From the NCBI GenBank assembly GCA_029339505.1, contig JAQISU010000231.1, positions 1,762,001-1,826,000 on the forward strand: DNA of 64,000 nt, written 5' to 3'. This document shows, one piece after another, positions 8,641 to 17,811 of the stretch. The position numbers were made by a program, and so were the translations under genes. Origin of the DNA: Unio delphinus (taxonomy: Eukaryota; Mollusca; Bivalvia; Unionida; Unionidae). The notes below the pieces were generated by a model, which saw only the letters and a program-made list of their open reading frames with translations, ran no database searches and was not told the DNA's origin. Every line of letters starts with the position of its first letter. Position 1 is the first letter of the stretch.

Positions 8641-10345
8641 TGATTGAAATTGTCAAAATCAGTGAAAATATTTCACACTGAGTAGAAATAAAAATATTTC
8701 ACACACTGAATGAATCCTAATAGCTTTTCTCTACGGAAAATCCATTGCAAAATCGACTACTTTACCCTACGGAGTTTTTTTATTATAAAAAATCGATGAA
8801 AAATGACCAAAAATCGATGAAAACAGACAAAAATTGATGGAAAATGGCTAAAAACCATCAAAAATGAATCCTAACAGCTTTTCTCTATGGAAAATCCAAT
8901 GCAAAATTGACTACTTGACCGTAAAATCTCAAGGAGATTACCACCAAAATGGCACAAAATCAATGAAAAAAACACCAAAACTGTCAAAAAATCAGTGAAA
9001 AACAGGCAAAATCAGTGAATAAAAAAATATTTCACACTAAATAAAAAATATTTCACACTGAATAAAAAAAAAAATATTTCACACTGAATAAAAAATAAAA
9101 ATATTTCACACTGAATAAAAATATTTCACACACTGAATGAATCCTAATAGCTTTTCTCTACGGAAAATCACATGCAAAATCGACTACTTGACCCTATTGG
9201 TTTTTTTTTTATTATCAAAAATCGATGAAAACTGGCTAAAAATCGATAAAAACAGGCAAAAATTGATGAAAAATGGCTAAAAATCATCAAAAATGAGTTC
9301 TAACAGCTTTTCTTTACGGAAAATCACATGCAAAATCGACCGTTTGACCCGACTGAAAACCATCAAAATGACACAAAAATGATACAAAAATGACACAAAA
9401 TGGCACAAAAATGACACAAAATGGCACTGAATAAAAATATTTCACACTGAATAAAAAACAAAAATATTTCACACTGAAAATTAAAGATATTTCACACTGA
9501 ATAAAAAATAAAAATATTTCACAGCAATAAAAAATATTTCACATACTGAATAAAAAATAAAAATATTTCACAGCAATAAAAAATACTTCACACACTGAAT
9601 AAAAAATTGATAATTTCACACTGAATAAATATTTCACACTGAATACAAAATATTTCACACTGAATAAAAAATATTTCACAGCAATAGAAAATATTTCACA
9701 GCAATAAAAAATATCTCACACACTGAATAAAAAATAAAAATATTTCACAGCAATAAAAAATATTTCACATTTCATAGTGAATAAAAAATATTTCACACAG
9801 CGAATGAAAACTATTTCACACGGAATAAAAAATCGATAATTTCACACTCTGAATAAAAAATAAAAATATTTCACACTGAATAAAAATAAAAATATTTCAC
9901 ACTGAATAAAAAATATTTCACACACTGAATAAAAAATCGATAATTTCACACATAGCGAGTGAAAACTATTTCACACACACTGAATAAAAACTATTTCACA
10001 GCGAATAAAAAATCGATAATTTCACACACACTGGATAAAAACTATTTCACAGCGAATAAAAAATCGATAATTTCACACATAGCGAGTGAAAACTATTTCA
10101 CACACAACGAGTGAAAACTATTTCACACACACTGAATAAAAAAGTATTTCACACTGAATACAAAATATTTCACACTGAATAAAAAATAAAAATATTTCAC
10201 AGCATTAAAAATATTTCACATTGAATAAAAAATATTTTACACTGAATAAAAAATAAAAATATTTCACAGCAATAAAAAATAAACATATTTCACACTGAAT
10301 AAAAAATATTTCACACTGAATAAAAAATTGGACCGATAATGGATG
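8641..10345. repeat. 1.7 kb AT-rich minisatellite inside the Polinton
   Basis: The first part (about 8700-9360) is a ~427-bp tandem duplication, itself made of two related halves: the phrase AGCTTTTCTCTACGGAAAATC or variants recurs near 8727, 8876, 9149 and 9306. The rest (9360-10345) is dominated by irregular 15-40 bp units built from TATTTCACACTGAATAAAAA, with variants such as TTTCACAGCAATAAAAAAT and CGATAATTTCACAC. No coding frame is present. It separates the left replication block from the right virion block. Confidence 0.85.
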
Positions 10346-10428
10346 GTTCCGATTAGTTAATCATCGATGGGGAAAATTGTTTTACAATTGAAAAATTGTT
10401 TTACAATTGCAATCTACGATTTTTAATA

Positions 10429-11301
10429 ATGGTCAATGAAGCATTAACGACCCGATTGGCTTGTGAACGACTAGATGCAATTAAGAGATTTATAACAATT
10501 CGCGACTCTGTAAGAAATAAACTGCAACAACGACAGAGTCTTCAGACTGACTTTTCTACTGATACACAACAATTATTTAAACCGATAATTAGCGCAACTG
10601 AGGATGAAACATCAGCAATTTCTAAACAAGAAGAGTCTTTTCTCCCTGTGTTAGAAAAGATAGCAAAAAGAACTAAACAAACAAAAAAATCATTAAAAAC
10701 ACTTCCTCAGGATATATCAAGTGGACTACCTAAATCAAGGAAATTATCGGATCTATTTACCGATAAAGCTAAACAACTAATTCTCAATGAGAAGGAGGGC
10801 AATTTAAGTGAATTTGCTGCTAACAGCTATGATTCACAAGAGAAGTTTTTCACGGACAATTATAGGGATTATAGAATGTCACATAATGAATGGGCTGATA
10901 TAGTGTATGAAATAAATACCGGGAGAATAGATAGAAGGAAGACGAAATATCGAGAATTCAAGAGAAATTTTGATTATCATTTACAGCAAGAAAGAAAACG
11001 CCAAACAAAACAAGAAGAACTTGATAATGATGATAAACTGGATGAAGCAACTGGTTATAGCGGGAAGGGATTAAGAGATTCCAGTGGGACCCCAAGTGTG
11101 GTATGTCCTGATAGTGTTATCAATGATATATCACTATTAGATGTTCTAATCGGAGGGTTCCGAGCTGGAAATAATTCACCGGAAATAATTAATGAAGCAG
11201 CTGATATATGTAGACGGTTATTTCAAGGTGGTATCATGGATATCAAAACATATCGTGGTTTCATTAGCGATTTAGTGGAAAATGGGTATCATAGTGACTG
11301 A
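10429..11301 (+). CDS. Polinton virion-block protein, unknown function
   Basis: 290 codons from the ATG at 10429; the frame is open 11 codons further up, but this start follows an AT-rich TTTTTAATA leader and aligns with the start of the homologue at 44778. The product is hydrophilic and largely helical: an N-terminal basic segment (ITIRDSVRNKLQQRQ), a central lysine-rich region, a likely coiled coil (about residues 175-215, RNFDYHLQQERKRQTKQEE) and a conserved C-terminal domain with GFRAGNNSPEIINEAADIC and FQGGIMDIKTYRGFI. The C-terminal domain is the best conserved part in the second copy. As first gene of the virion block it may be a scaffold or internal capsid protein, but no family function is known to me. 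Confidence 0.7.
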   Translation: MVNEALTTRLACERLDAIKRFITIRDSVRNKLQQRQSLQTDFSTDTQQLFKPIISATEDETSAISKQEESFLPVLEKIAKRTKQTKKSLKTLPQDISSGLPKSRKLSDLFTDKAKQLILNEKEGNLSEFAANSYDSQEKFFTDNYRDYRMSHNEWADIVYEINTGRIDRRKTKYREFKRNFDYHLQQERKRQTKQEELDNDDKLDEATGYSGKGLRDSSGTPSVVCPDSVINDISLLDVLIGGFRAGNNSPEIINEAADICRRLFQGGIMDIKTYRGFISDLVENGYHSD

Positions 11302-11342
11302 AAACTCTAGCAATTGAAAACACTAGTATTTTAATAATAAGA

Positions 11343-11800
11343 ATGATCATACACTACAATCATGATAAACCAGCCAGTGTCTATGTAGTAAACTCACGAT
11401 TGCCTGTTTATAGAGCATATTACGGAGATGGTTTCGGTGATACCATTGCAGGGCTATTTACGAGAATGGCCCCAAAAGTGATGCGTTAGCTAAACAACTA
11501 GGAATGAAAGCCATTGATGTTATTCGTGATAAGGGTATTAGTACTGTTGGAGATCTTGCCGGAAAAGCGTTTTCAGCCGCGAAGAATAGATTAACAGCGC
11601 TAGTTAGACGAAAAAAGAAACAGGTACCATTGCCATCTACAGCGGAAATGCCTGCAAGTGTTAGTAAAATAATAAATAACGTAGTAGATGAAAAGTTAGC
11701 ATCGCTGGTGACTCCGAGTGACCAAAATAACATGATAGTAAACATGATAGCGGGAAGTAGCTTTAAAAAAAACATGACGATGAAAAATCTTTTACGATGA
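11343..11800 (+). pseudogene. Small virion-block protein, frameshifted
   Basis: The first frame from the ATG at 11343 gives ~48 codons with SRLPVYRAYYGDGFGD and stops at a TAG near 11487. A second frame continues the same protein (IDVIRDKGISTVGDLAG, then the basic ALVRRKKKQ) to 11800. The shift lies close to 11480. The homologue at 45768-46140 has the same two halves but its shift is at another point, so the breaks are independent. A glycine/aromatic N-terminus, amphipathic middle and basic cluster recall adenovirus core or minor capsid proteins, but this is only a resemblance. It lies just upstream of the major capsid gene. Confidence 0.65.
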
Positions 11801-11845
11801 AAATCCTACGGATTTCACGATTTAGACTCTGATAAATATAATAAA

Positions 11846-13253
11846 ATGATCAAAAGGTCACCTGATCCAGCATTTGATATGGATGCCCCAGTGCTCAAGA
11901 ATGATTCTGTACGCGATTTTCAATTTTATTCTTATCACGCAGTACAACCAGATCTCCGATCGCGAATTGAACTTTAAGTTCATGATACCAGTAAATATTT
12001 TCTACCGTGTGAGGCATTTATTGAAGTACAAGGAGAACTTGTAACAAATGTTGCTGCTAATACACCATATGACAATAACCCAACTATCAAAGTTGGTTTT
12101 GTTAATAACGGTATCATGGCGTTATTTGAAAGTGCAAGATATCTCATTGATGGAAAAGAAATTGAATCCATTGACCGTGAAGTTGATGTGGCTACAACAA
12201 TAATAGGGTTAGCGAGATATTCTGATGATTATACAAGATCAGCTGGTCCATCTATGATGTTTTCTAAGGATATTACTGATCACCCTGAACACGTCCAGTA
12301 TTCTAGAGTAAAGGCAATACATGCTTCTTCAGTTAATCCAGCACCAGCCGGATATACAAGACCAGAAGGTGATTTTGATATCATAAATAATATTACTAAC
12401 TACAACCTAGGGTTTGCAACACGCGTAGCAACGTTGTGGGGACAGCGTCGACAATTTTCATGTGCGATAACACTGCATCACATATTTGGATTCTGTAGAA
12501 ACGTCCGAAAAGTTATTTATGGAGCGAAGCATACAATAGCGAAAGGGTACTGATAATGATGCAATCTGGCGTGATGCTGGTGTTGCCGAGGGTAAAGTCA
12601 TTTTAACAAAACTAGCATTATGGATGCCAGTGTTAACTCCATCAATCACCAGAGAAGAAAAATTGTTATCATTTATGGACCAAGGAGGAAAGTCGTTGTT
12701 GAGTTGGTTATCAGTGACCACTGATATTAAACAGGATAATGTTGATGATACATTCACATGACATCTGGCATCAAAACAAGGTGTTTCAGCTCCACGTCAT
12801 ATATTTATTGCGTTACAGAATAATGAGTGAGTTGGTAATCAAGAACGAAGCCATATGGTATTTGATCAGTTAGGTGTTAGAGAAGTCTCGCTGAGAATAA
12901 ACGGCCAACAGGAACCATCTGAGGATATACAACTTGATTACACTCCCAACCATATTGCACGTGTATATCATAACCTGTTGTCATATATGGCACGTGATCA
13001 AAATGTTAATACTGGTTTGCAAATATCGCAACTTGATTTTAAAAGCCTCTATCCGATTTATTACTTTTCACTTGAACATCTTGATTTAACAAGACAATCT
13101 GTCGTTGATTTACACTTTAGAGCCCGTGTAACCCGTCCTGGTGGTATTATTAATTACAGAGCGGTTGCTGTCATTCTCAGTGATAAATCAATGCTACTTG
13201 AAGGTGTTGGTGGAAGAATGAGAATCATTGATGCACCAGTGGAAAATCTATGA
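11846..13253 (+). pseudogene. Polinton major capsid protein (double jelly-roll), broken
   Basis: About 468 codons, the usual place and size for a Polinton hexon-like capsid protein. It starts at the ATG after ATAATAAA (11846). Characteristic stretches include FVNNGIMALFESARYLIDG in the first half and AVAVILSDKSMLLEGVGGR at the C-terminus. Breaks: TAA 11975-11977, a small deletion with frameshift near 12530-12550 (a few codons present in the second copy are missing), TGA 12759-12761 where the second copy has TGG, and TGA 12828-12830 where the second copy has CGA. The last two look like simple G-to-A and C-to-T changes. It would form the capsid shell, with the penton-like gene at 15624 supplying the vertices. 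Confidence 0.88.
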
Positions 13254-13293
13254 TTGAAATTGTAAACAATTTAGAATAAATCTATTATGTATA

Positions 13294-13754
13294 ATGTCGT
13301 ATAGTGCTATTAGTGTTGCGTTAACCCCCAGTCAAGTCAAGAAATTGCAATCGGAATCAGCTAAAAAATGTGGAACCACTATCACGCTGAAATCCAATCA
13401 AATGACTGGCGGGGCGAATAAATTATCGCTGACAACTCGTCAAGTAAAACATTTCAATGATGCACTTGTAGCAAAAAAAGGCATTCAGATCACTCTCTCT
13501 GCGGCTCCTATCAAAAATATGATTAAAACCGGCGGTATATTCCCATTGTTAGCTGCGATTCCGGCCTTGATTTCAGCAGCAGCCACAGCGATGGCTAAGG
13601 CAGTGGCGTTAGGAGCCGTTGGTACTGCAGCAGGAATGGCACTAAAGAAGGCAACTGGACAGGGATATAAAAAAAGGGAAAGGGTCTAAGACTACCAGGA
13701 ACCCCATATTCATGGTACAGCGGAAAGGGTCTAAGACTAGGACCGGTTTACTAG
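13294..13754 (+). pseudogene. Px-like minor virion protein, C-terminal frameshift
   Basis: The first frame (13294-13689) encodes an N-terminal VALTPSQVKKLQSES segment, a variable middle and a long hydrophobic Ala/Gly-rich stretch beginning GGIFPLLAAIPALISAA, followed by lysines. The frame then slips in an A7/G3 run near 13670. The alternative frame continues to 13754 with two KGLRL motifs, one of them KGLRLPGTP. The second Polinton copy shows the same protein and the same change of frame region, with KGLQLPG and GLRLPG motifs. Adintovirus Px proteins have this type of composition and position and have been compared with adenovirus pX. A membrane or DNA contact role is inferred only. Confidence 0.7.
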
Positions 13755-13789
13755 TTGGAGAGTCCTTGATTGAGGAACCGATGGTTCCT

Positions 13790-14261
13790 ATGTCCAATTT
13801 TGATTTAATTGATGCCGCTAAAAAATTGGCGATTAAAAACTTTCAGAGGTGTCTTTATGAAAGATCAGTTACCGGCACAACCAAACAGCGTTGAAACCAG
13901 TATTATTAATTTAGATAACTGCACCGGACCTGGAACTCACTGGGTTGCATACGCTATTGATCCACGTGCAATCGTCTATTTTGATTCATATGGATTAGCC
14001 CCGCCAAAAGAGTTTATGCGTTATATAAACCGCTTAAAGACTTTTCCAATGAAGACTAAGTATTCTACGCTACCAACACAACAAATGAATGATCCACCAA
14101 TATGTGGCAGCGAAGTATTAAATGTCCTTGACGCTATTTCTAACTCCTTGGGTAATACAAGGGGAAAACCACCACATGTTGTCGTAAATGAATACACCAG
14201 TAATCGCTGGCGGAAATCGAATAGATTTTTCAACGAAACGATTTTAAAGAGAGATGTATAA
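13790..14261 (+). pseudogene. Adenain-like cysteine protease, +1 frameshift near start
   Basis: The maturation protease of Polintons, related to adenovirus protease, would cleave virion proteins. The start at 13790 (MSNFDLID) is the usual Polinton protease N-terminus; an in-frame ATG at 13712 is less likely. After 18 codons the frame changes by +1 at TTT CAG (13841-13846), and the rest of the enzyme runs in the new frame to 14261. Catalytic residues are present: His in GTHWVAYA, Asp in YFDSYGL and Cys in PPICGSE. About 157 residues in all, slightly short for the family. The same TTT CAG +1 offset occurs at the same site in the second copy (48168), so it may be programmed rather than damage; see findings. 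Confidence 0.85.
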
Positions 14262-14267
14262 AATATC

Positions 14268-15119
14268 ATGATTGATATTTGGGGAAGATCGTTATCAGCA
14301 ATGAAGAAACCCGAACCCGATGGCACTGCAATCGGTGATATAAAAAAAATAATCGAAGATGAAATAGCTGAGACGTTGAATCTAGCAAGTGTTGATCCTA
14401 ATGAAATAGTTGTATTTCAAGATCGTCAGGGTAAATTGAAAACTAGTAATGTGTCGTTGGATGATATTTTGGTTAAACAACGAAACGCAATCGAGGATAC
14501 TATCGCGTTATTTTCTGATCATGGTAAACTCAAACCGGGTGTAATTTTTTCGACGATTACAGATAGATTAAAAACTCTCAAGGATGAGTTAAAAAATTCT
14601 CTGTTGGAACTAGCAACACTTCAATCTAAATCTGAAGAACAAGGAAATCAGTTTTCAAATTTTCGTAAAAACATCGTGGATAAATTTATTGGAACCCCGT
14701 TGGATAAAATTGAAATAAAACTCCCTGATATTAAAAAATCCATCGATGAGACGAAAAACTTCATCGAAGCAATCAAAAATGATTTTTCGAGGATGATAAC
14801 AATCATTGAAAAAACAAAAATTCCTCATGAGAAAACCAGCAACATAGTATATACGATCCAACACGGATCATTTGCATGGACACCTACAAACAACAAATTA
14901 GATATCACTGCAACCGTCAAAGGCATTTATCGATTAACACTAGTGACAACGACTCAATTTAATATTTCATCGTCGAGTTCATCAGAGGTCAATAATACGA
15001 TTTCAACGATCATCGACATGGATACAACTGAAAAGTTCACGATAACATCTACTGATAAAAATTTGGTTAGGGTTTCAACAACGTGGTATTTGGAATTCGT
15101 AGCGGATTTAAGTAAATAA
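14268..15119 (+). CDS. Fibre-like coiled-coil virion protein
   Basis: 283 codons, intact, starting 6 bases after the protease stop. The N-terminus MIDIWGRSL resembles a short tail peptide, such as those that dock fibres to pentons. It is followed by a region with NEIVVFQDRQG and a long helical, probably coiled-coil segment (about residues 75-190: repeated Leu/Ile with Lys and Glu). The last ~80 residues are beta-type and Ser/Thr-rich, ending in a short TTWYLEFVADLSK strand. This layout (tail, shaft or coil, beta head) suggests a trimeric attachment or spike protein. No named family was recognised, so the role is inference. The first ~55 residues have a match at 48538-48710. Confidence 0.6.
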   Translation: MIDIWGRSLSAMKKPEPDGTAIGDIKKIIEDEIAETLNLASVDPNEIVVFQDRQGKLKTSNVSLDDILVKQRNAIEDTIALFSDHGKLKPGVIFSTITDRLKTLKDELKNSLLELATLQSKSEEQGNQFSNFRKNIVDKFIGTPLDKIEIKLPDIKKSIDETKNFIEAIKNDFSRMITIIEKTKIPHEKTSNIVYTIQHGSFAWTPTNNKLDITATVKGIYRLTLVTTTQFNISSSSSSEVNNTISTIIDMDTTEKFTITSTDKNLVRVSTTWYLEFVADLSK

Positions 15120-15157
15120 CGGTTTCAATTGAAATCGTAAACTGATTTAAAAATAAA

Positions 15158-15715
15158 ATGATTTCATCATCGCAATATCGCTATGATCAGGTCAGAGAAT
15201 TTCAAAATAGACTCAAAACCCTCACTGAGGAGTATCAAATAAAAAAAAAAAAATACCAACGAAGAATTACCGCAATTGATGTTACTGTGTACGCTGTGAG
15301 TGGTGTAATCACCGGAGCTGGTATTATACTATCCTCGGTAACAATGATGGCCCCGATAGCTGTTCCAATTTGCATTTCTGCGGCAACAACAATCGCGGGA
15401 ATAATTTCAATTATAACAAAAAAAATATCATCATGCAGCCAACGCAAACTACAAGACTACATAATTCAATTTCATGTTGTATCCATTGCATACTCGCAAT
15501 TATCCTCAATGATATCGTCATCACTCGATGATACAATTATATCAGAGAGTGAGTTCTCAGCGATGGTAGGTATTTATGATTCTGTGATGTCAAAATTAGA
15601 GCGACAACAACAGTATAATAACGATGACAACACCGATGGAATTACTTCAACAAATAGTGGAGAACACAAACCCAGTACAAACAAGCATGATCTCAATAAC
15701 CTCAACAAATCCTGA
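15158..15715 (+). CDS. Two-helix membrane protein of the virion block
   Basis: 185 codons, intact, start preceded by TTTAAAAATAAA. A charged helical N-terminus (about 1-38) leads into a strongly hydrophobic stretch (about 44-90, with VSGVITGAGIILSSV and ICISAATTIAGIISII), enough for two membrane passes or a hairpin, then KK. The C-terminal half is helical with ESEFSAMVGIYDSVMSKL, and the tail is Asn/Ser-rich. Proteins of this layout (Gly/Ala-rich hydrophobic hairpin followed by an acidic ISDEEF-like helix) recur beside capsid genes in invertebrate Polintons. Function is unknown; a holin-like or membrane-remodelling role is only a guess. Its last 92 bases overlap the start of the penton-like gene in another frame. 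Confidence 0.62.
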   Translation: MISSSQYRYDQVREFQNRLKTLTEEYQIKKKKYQRRITAIDVTVYAVSGVITGAGIILSSVTMMAPIAVPICISAATTIAGIISIITKKISSCSQRKLQDYIIQFHVVSIAYSQLSSMISSSLDDTIISESEFSAMVGIYDSVMSKLERQQQYNNDDNTDGITSTNSGEHKPSTNKHDLNNLNKS

Positions 15716-16971
15716 ATTCAGTGTGAATTTCCCTACCCCAATCCCCGTGAAGAAAATCGCGTTAGCAAAATTACGAGTGTATCACAGTTGGCCTAATATC
15801 AGATCAAAATCATTTTGTGGTCAACAACCCAATAATTCACTGGTGTTCTCGTATAAGAATAAAGACGACGGTACCCCAGACTGGAACGTTGTTTCAATAC
15901 CAACCGGATCACCCCAAATTGAACAAATCAATGCTGAATTGCAACGTAGAATAAAATCGATTACTGGAAAAGAATCAAAAATAGCTATAACGGTTCATGA
16001 GCCGACGCTATCATCTGCCATTGAAATAAACTCACCAAATTATATCGTAGATATCTATCAGAGTTCTAATAGAACCGTACTAGGATGGCCTGAAATCCCA
16101 CCTCAACGAGAACCCGTTAATTTACCACCTGAACCACAAAAATCTGATTATATCACCGACAGTAGAAAATCTGACAATCTAATAAAGAGTTATAGCGATT
16201 ATGACAAATTGAATTTTTTCACTGAAAAGATGGATAGAGGGAGTAAATACTACATAATTCGACAGGATAAAATCACTGAAAACTTCACAGCAATGAATAA
16301 TGATTTTTCACTGTTGGTAATATCCCTTAAATCCGGCTCTCTCACCCGAGATGAATTTATCAGCGTCATAGAAACATGTAACGAAATCATCAGTGACATG
16401 TATGATTTCAATGTGTCTATCATTCAAGAGGTATTCCTTGACAGAAATCTTAGTACGAAAATATAATTTGCAACGAATTATAATATACGCGAAGAAGATA
16501 TTACCAAATCGATCTACCAGGATATAACGAACCAGAACTAAAAAACTTCTCAATGATGCCATCGATATTGGTTTTAAAATAATTCATGATGCGTGGAAAA
16601 AAACAACAAAACCACAAACAACTATCCTGACACATAATAATGACCCAGACGGTGGCGACAGGCATATCACTCCTCAAAATGTGAATATTTCATCGGTGAT
16701 AGCAATCAATTTAGTATGTGATGTTATCGAAGGAAGCTATCAAATAAATCTCGAGCGATCAAATCAAGCTCAGCAGGGATATATTTTGTATTCATTTGCA
16801 CCAACAGCTCCTCCAGGATTTCTAATTATTGAGTCTCCGGTGAATCCAGTCTATATGCGGTGTCATAATGATTCGCTAACAAGAATTAATTTCAAACTCA
16901 CTGACCAGTCTAATAATCTGATTGATTTACAAGGCGAAGTTTTAAAAATTAGTCTGTTTGTGAAGTCCTAA
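15624..16971 (+). pseudogene. Penton-like minor capsid protein with extra insert, frameshifted
   Basis: The N-terminal part (15624 onward) contains FPTPIPVKKIALAKLRVYHS and IPTGSPQIEQINAEL, and the C-terminal part (frame ending 16971) contains ILYSFAPTAPPGFLIIESP and a final FKLTDQSNNLIDLQGE segment. Both are signatures of the Polinton single-jelly-roll minor capsid protein that forms vertices. Between them lies an unusual ~120-residue insertion, hydrophilic and helical (from about residue 160 of the first frame). The first frame stops at 16464-16466. Two shifts, near 16465 and 16545, are needed to reach the last frame, which is open from about 16550. It ends 16 bases before the right inverted repeat, as the last gene of the element. 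Confidence 0.75.
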
Positions 16972-16987
16972 AAGGATTTTCGTCCTA

Positions 16988-17241
16988 AGACCCGAGGACA
17001 CGATATCATGTCGGACTTGATAAAATATTCGGTTGAAATCATAGAGGTGAGTTTTTACTCATTTCGAAGCCCCCTGCAAGATCGTGTTTCAGACAAAAAT
17101 GACTAATTCTCTGTTTGGCAAATGGAGACTTATTTTTTTTTTGGTTAAAACGTGAAAATTCGTAGGAAGGCTCTATTTGCCGTTTTGACGGTTAAAAACG
17201 ATTTTTGTCTAAAAGTTGTCCGATTCACCCCCTCTGCTGCT
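16988..17241. repeat. Polinton right terminal inverted repeat
   Basis: Reverse complement of 1629-1880 with scattered mismatches, ending CCCCCTCTGCTGCT. Its inner end contains a copy of the ATPase tail, so the ATPase C-terminus is present at both ends of the element. Confidence 0.9.
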
Positions 17242-17811
17242 ATTTCTAACAGTCACATCTGATGAAATAGCATGATTAGTTCATGACATAGTGTGGATGG
17301 AAATCTGTATAGTATTAGTTCCAGTAATACTGTTTGTCTTGTGATCATGTGACTTTGAAGTGAGTTAAGAAGAGCAAGATAATTTAGTACCTAAATTTCA
17401 AGTAGCATAAACAAATGATGCCCCAATAATTATGTTGTCAAGGTCAGGTGGCTTCAGTGTTTATAGTTTGTTAACATGGCATATGCTATGGTGTCAGAAG
17501 TAATTATGAAAGGATTAAAGAGATTAATTAATCAACACAGAATTACTAATGATATCAATCAACACTAAACACTATCAGTTTGGCTTTAGTGTTAAAGTTT
17601 GTCAAGATGCCTAAGAATACAGTGTTTCTCAATGCAAAAGCACTGAGATCTCTACAATCAAAATATCAAACAAAATTCAATGATGGATGGAAACTAGACA
17701 ATCAAAGGCTACATAATCAATGGGTAGAATCAAGTTCAAAGGTCACAAGTATTCCTTATGTCCTTACTACAAGCTAATTTTAAAATCTGCTACAGTGGCA
17801 AGAATGATATC
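17242..17811. other. Right flank of the Polinton, no clear gene
   Basis: AT-rich DNA. A 65-codon frame at 17580-17777 has plausible composition (VFLNAKALRSLQSKYQ) and might be an exon piece, but no family or splice evidence supports it. The left and right flanks share no visible short direct repeat. Confidence 0.4.

Larger units (their letters stand above)
1629..17241. mobile_element. Maverick/Polinton (adintovirus-like) element, nearly full length, decayed
   Basis: A 15.6 kb unit bounded by imperfect inverted repeats that begin AGCAGCAGAGGGGG on the left and end with its complement on the right. It carries the Polinton hallmark set: retrovirus-like integrase, protein-primed-type family B polymerase, FtsK/HerA-type packaging ATPase, adenain-like protease, major capsid and penton-like minor capsid proteins. 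It also has a PLA2 gene of the kind reported in adintoviruses. Replication genes lie in the left half and virion genes in the right half, all on the plus strand. Stops and frameshifts in polymerase, ATPase, PLA2, capsid and penton genes show it is inactive as it stands. I could not find a clear target-site duplication at the two borders. Confidence 0.93.

Noticed and set aside
13500..13560. Adenain-type cleavage site in Px at the GG before the hydrophobic segment
   Set aside because: The residues before GG (KTGG, KSGG) do not fit the (M/I/L/N)xGG rule of adenovirus protease, so the resemblance is too weak.
13660..13690. Programmed frameshift at the A-run in Px, because both copies change frame there
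   Set aside because: The shift needed is -1 in the first copy and +1 in the second, so independent homopolymer indels are the better explanation.
14021..14864. Minus-strand ORFs opposite protease, fibre and membrane genes
   Set aside because: They are shadows of the well-supported plus-strand genes and have no recognisable composition.
1623..17247. Target-site duplication of the complete Polinton
   Set aside because: Neither choice of terminus (AGCAGCAG... or AGCAGAGG...) gives matching 5-6 base flanks. The GCAGC/GCTGC similarity is part of the inverted repeat.
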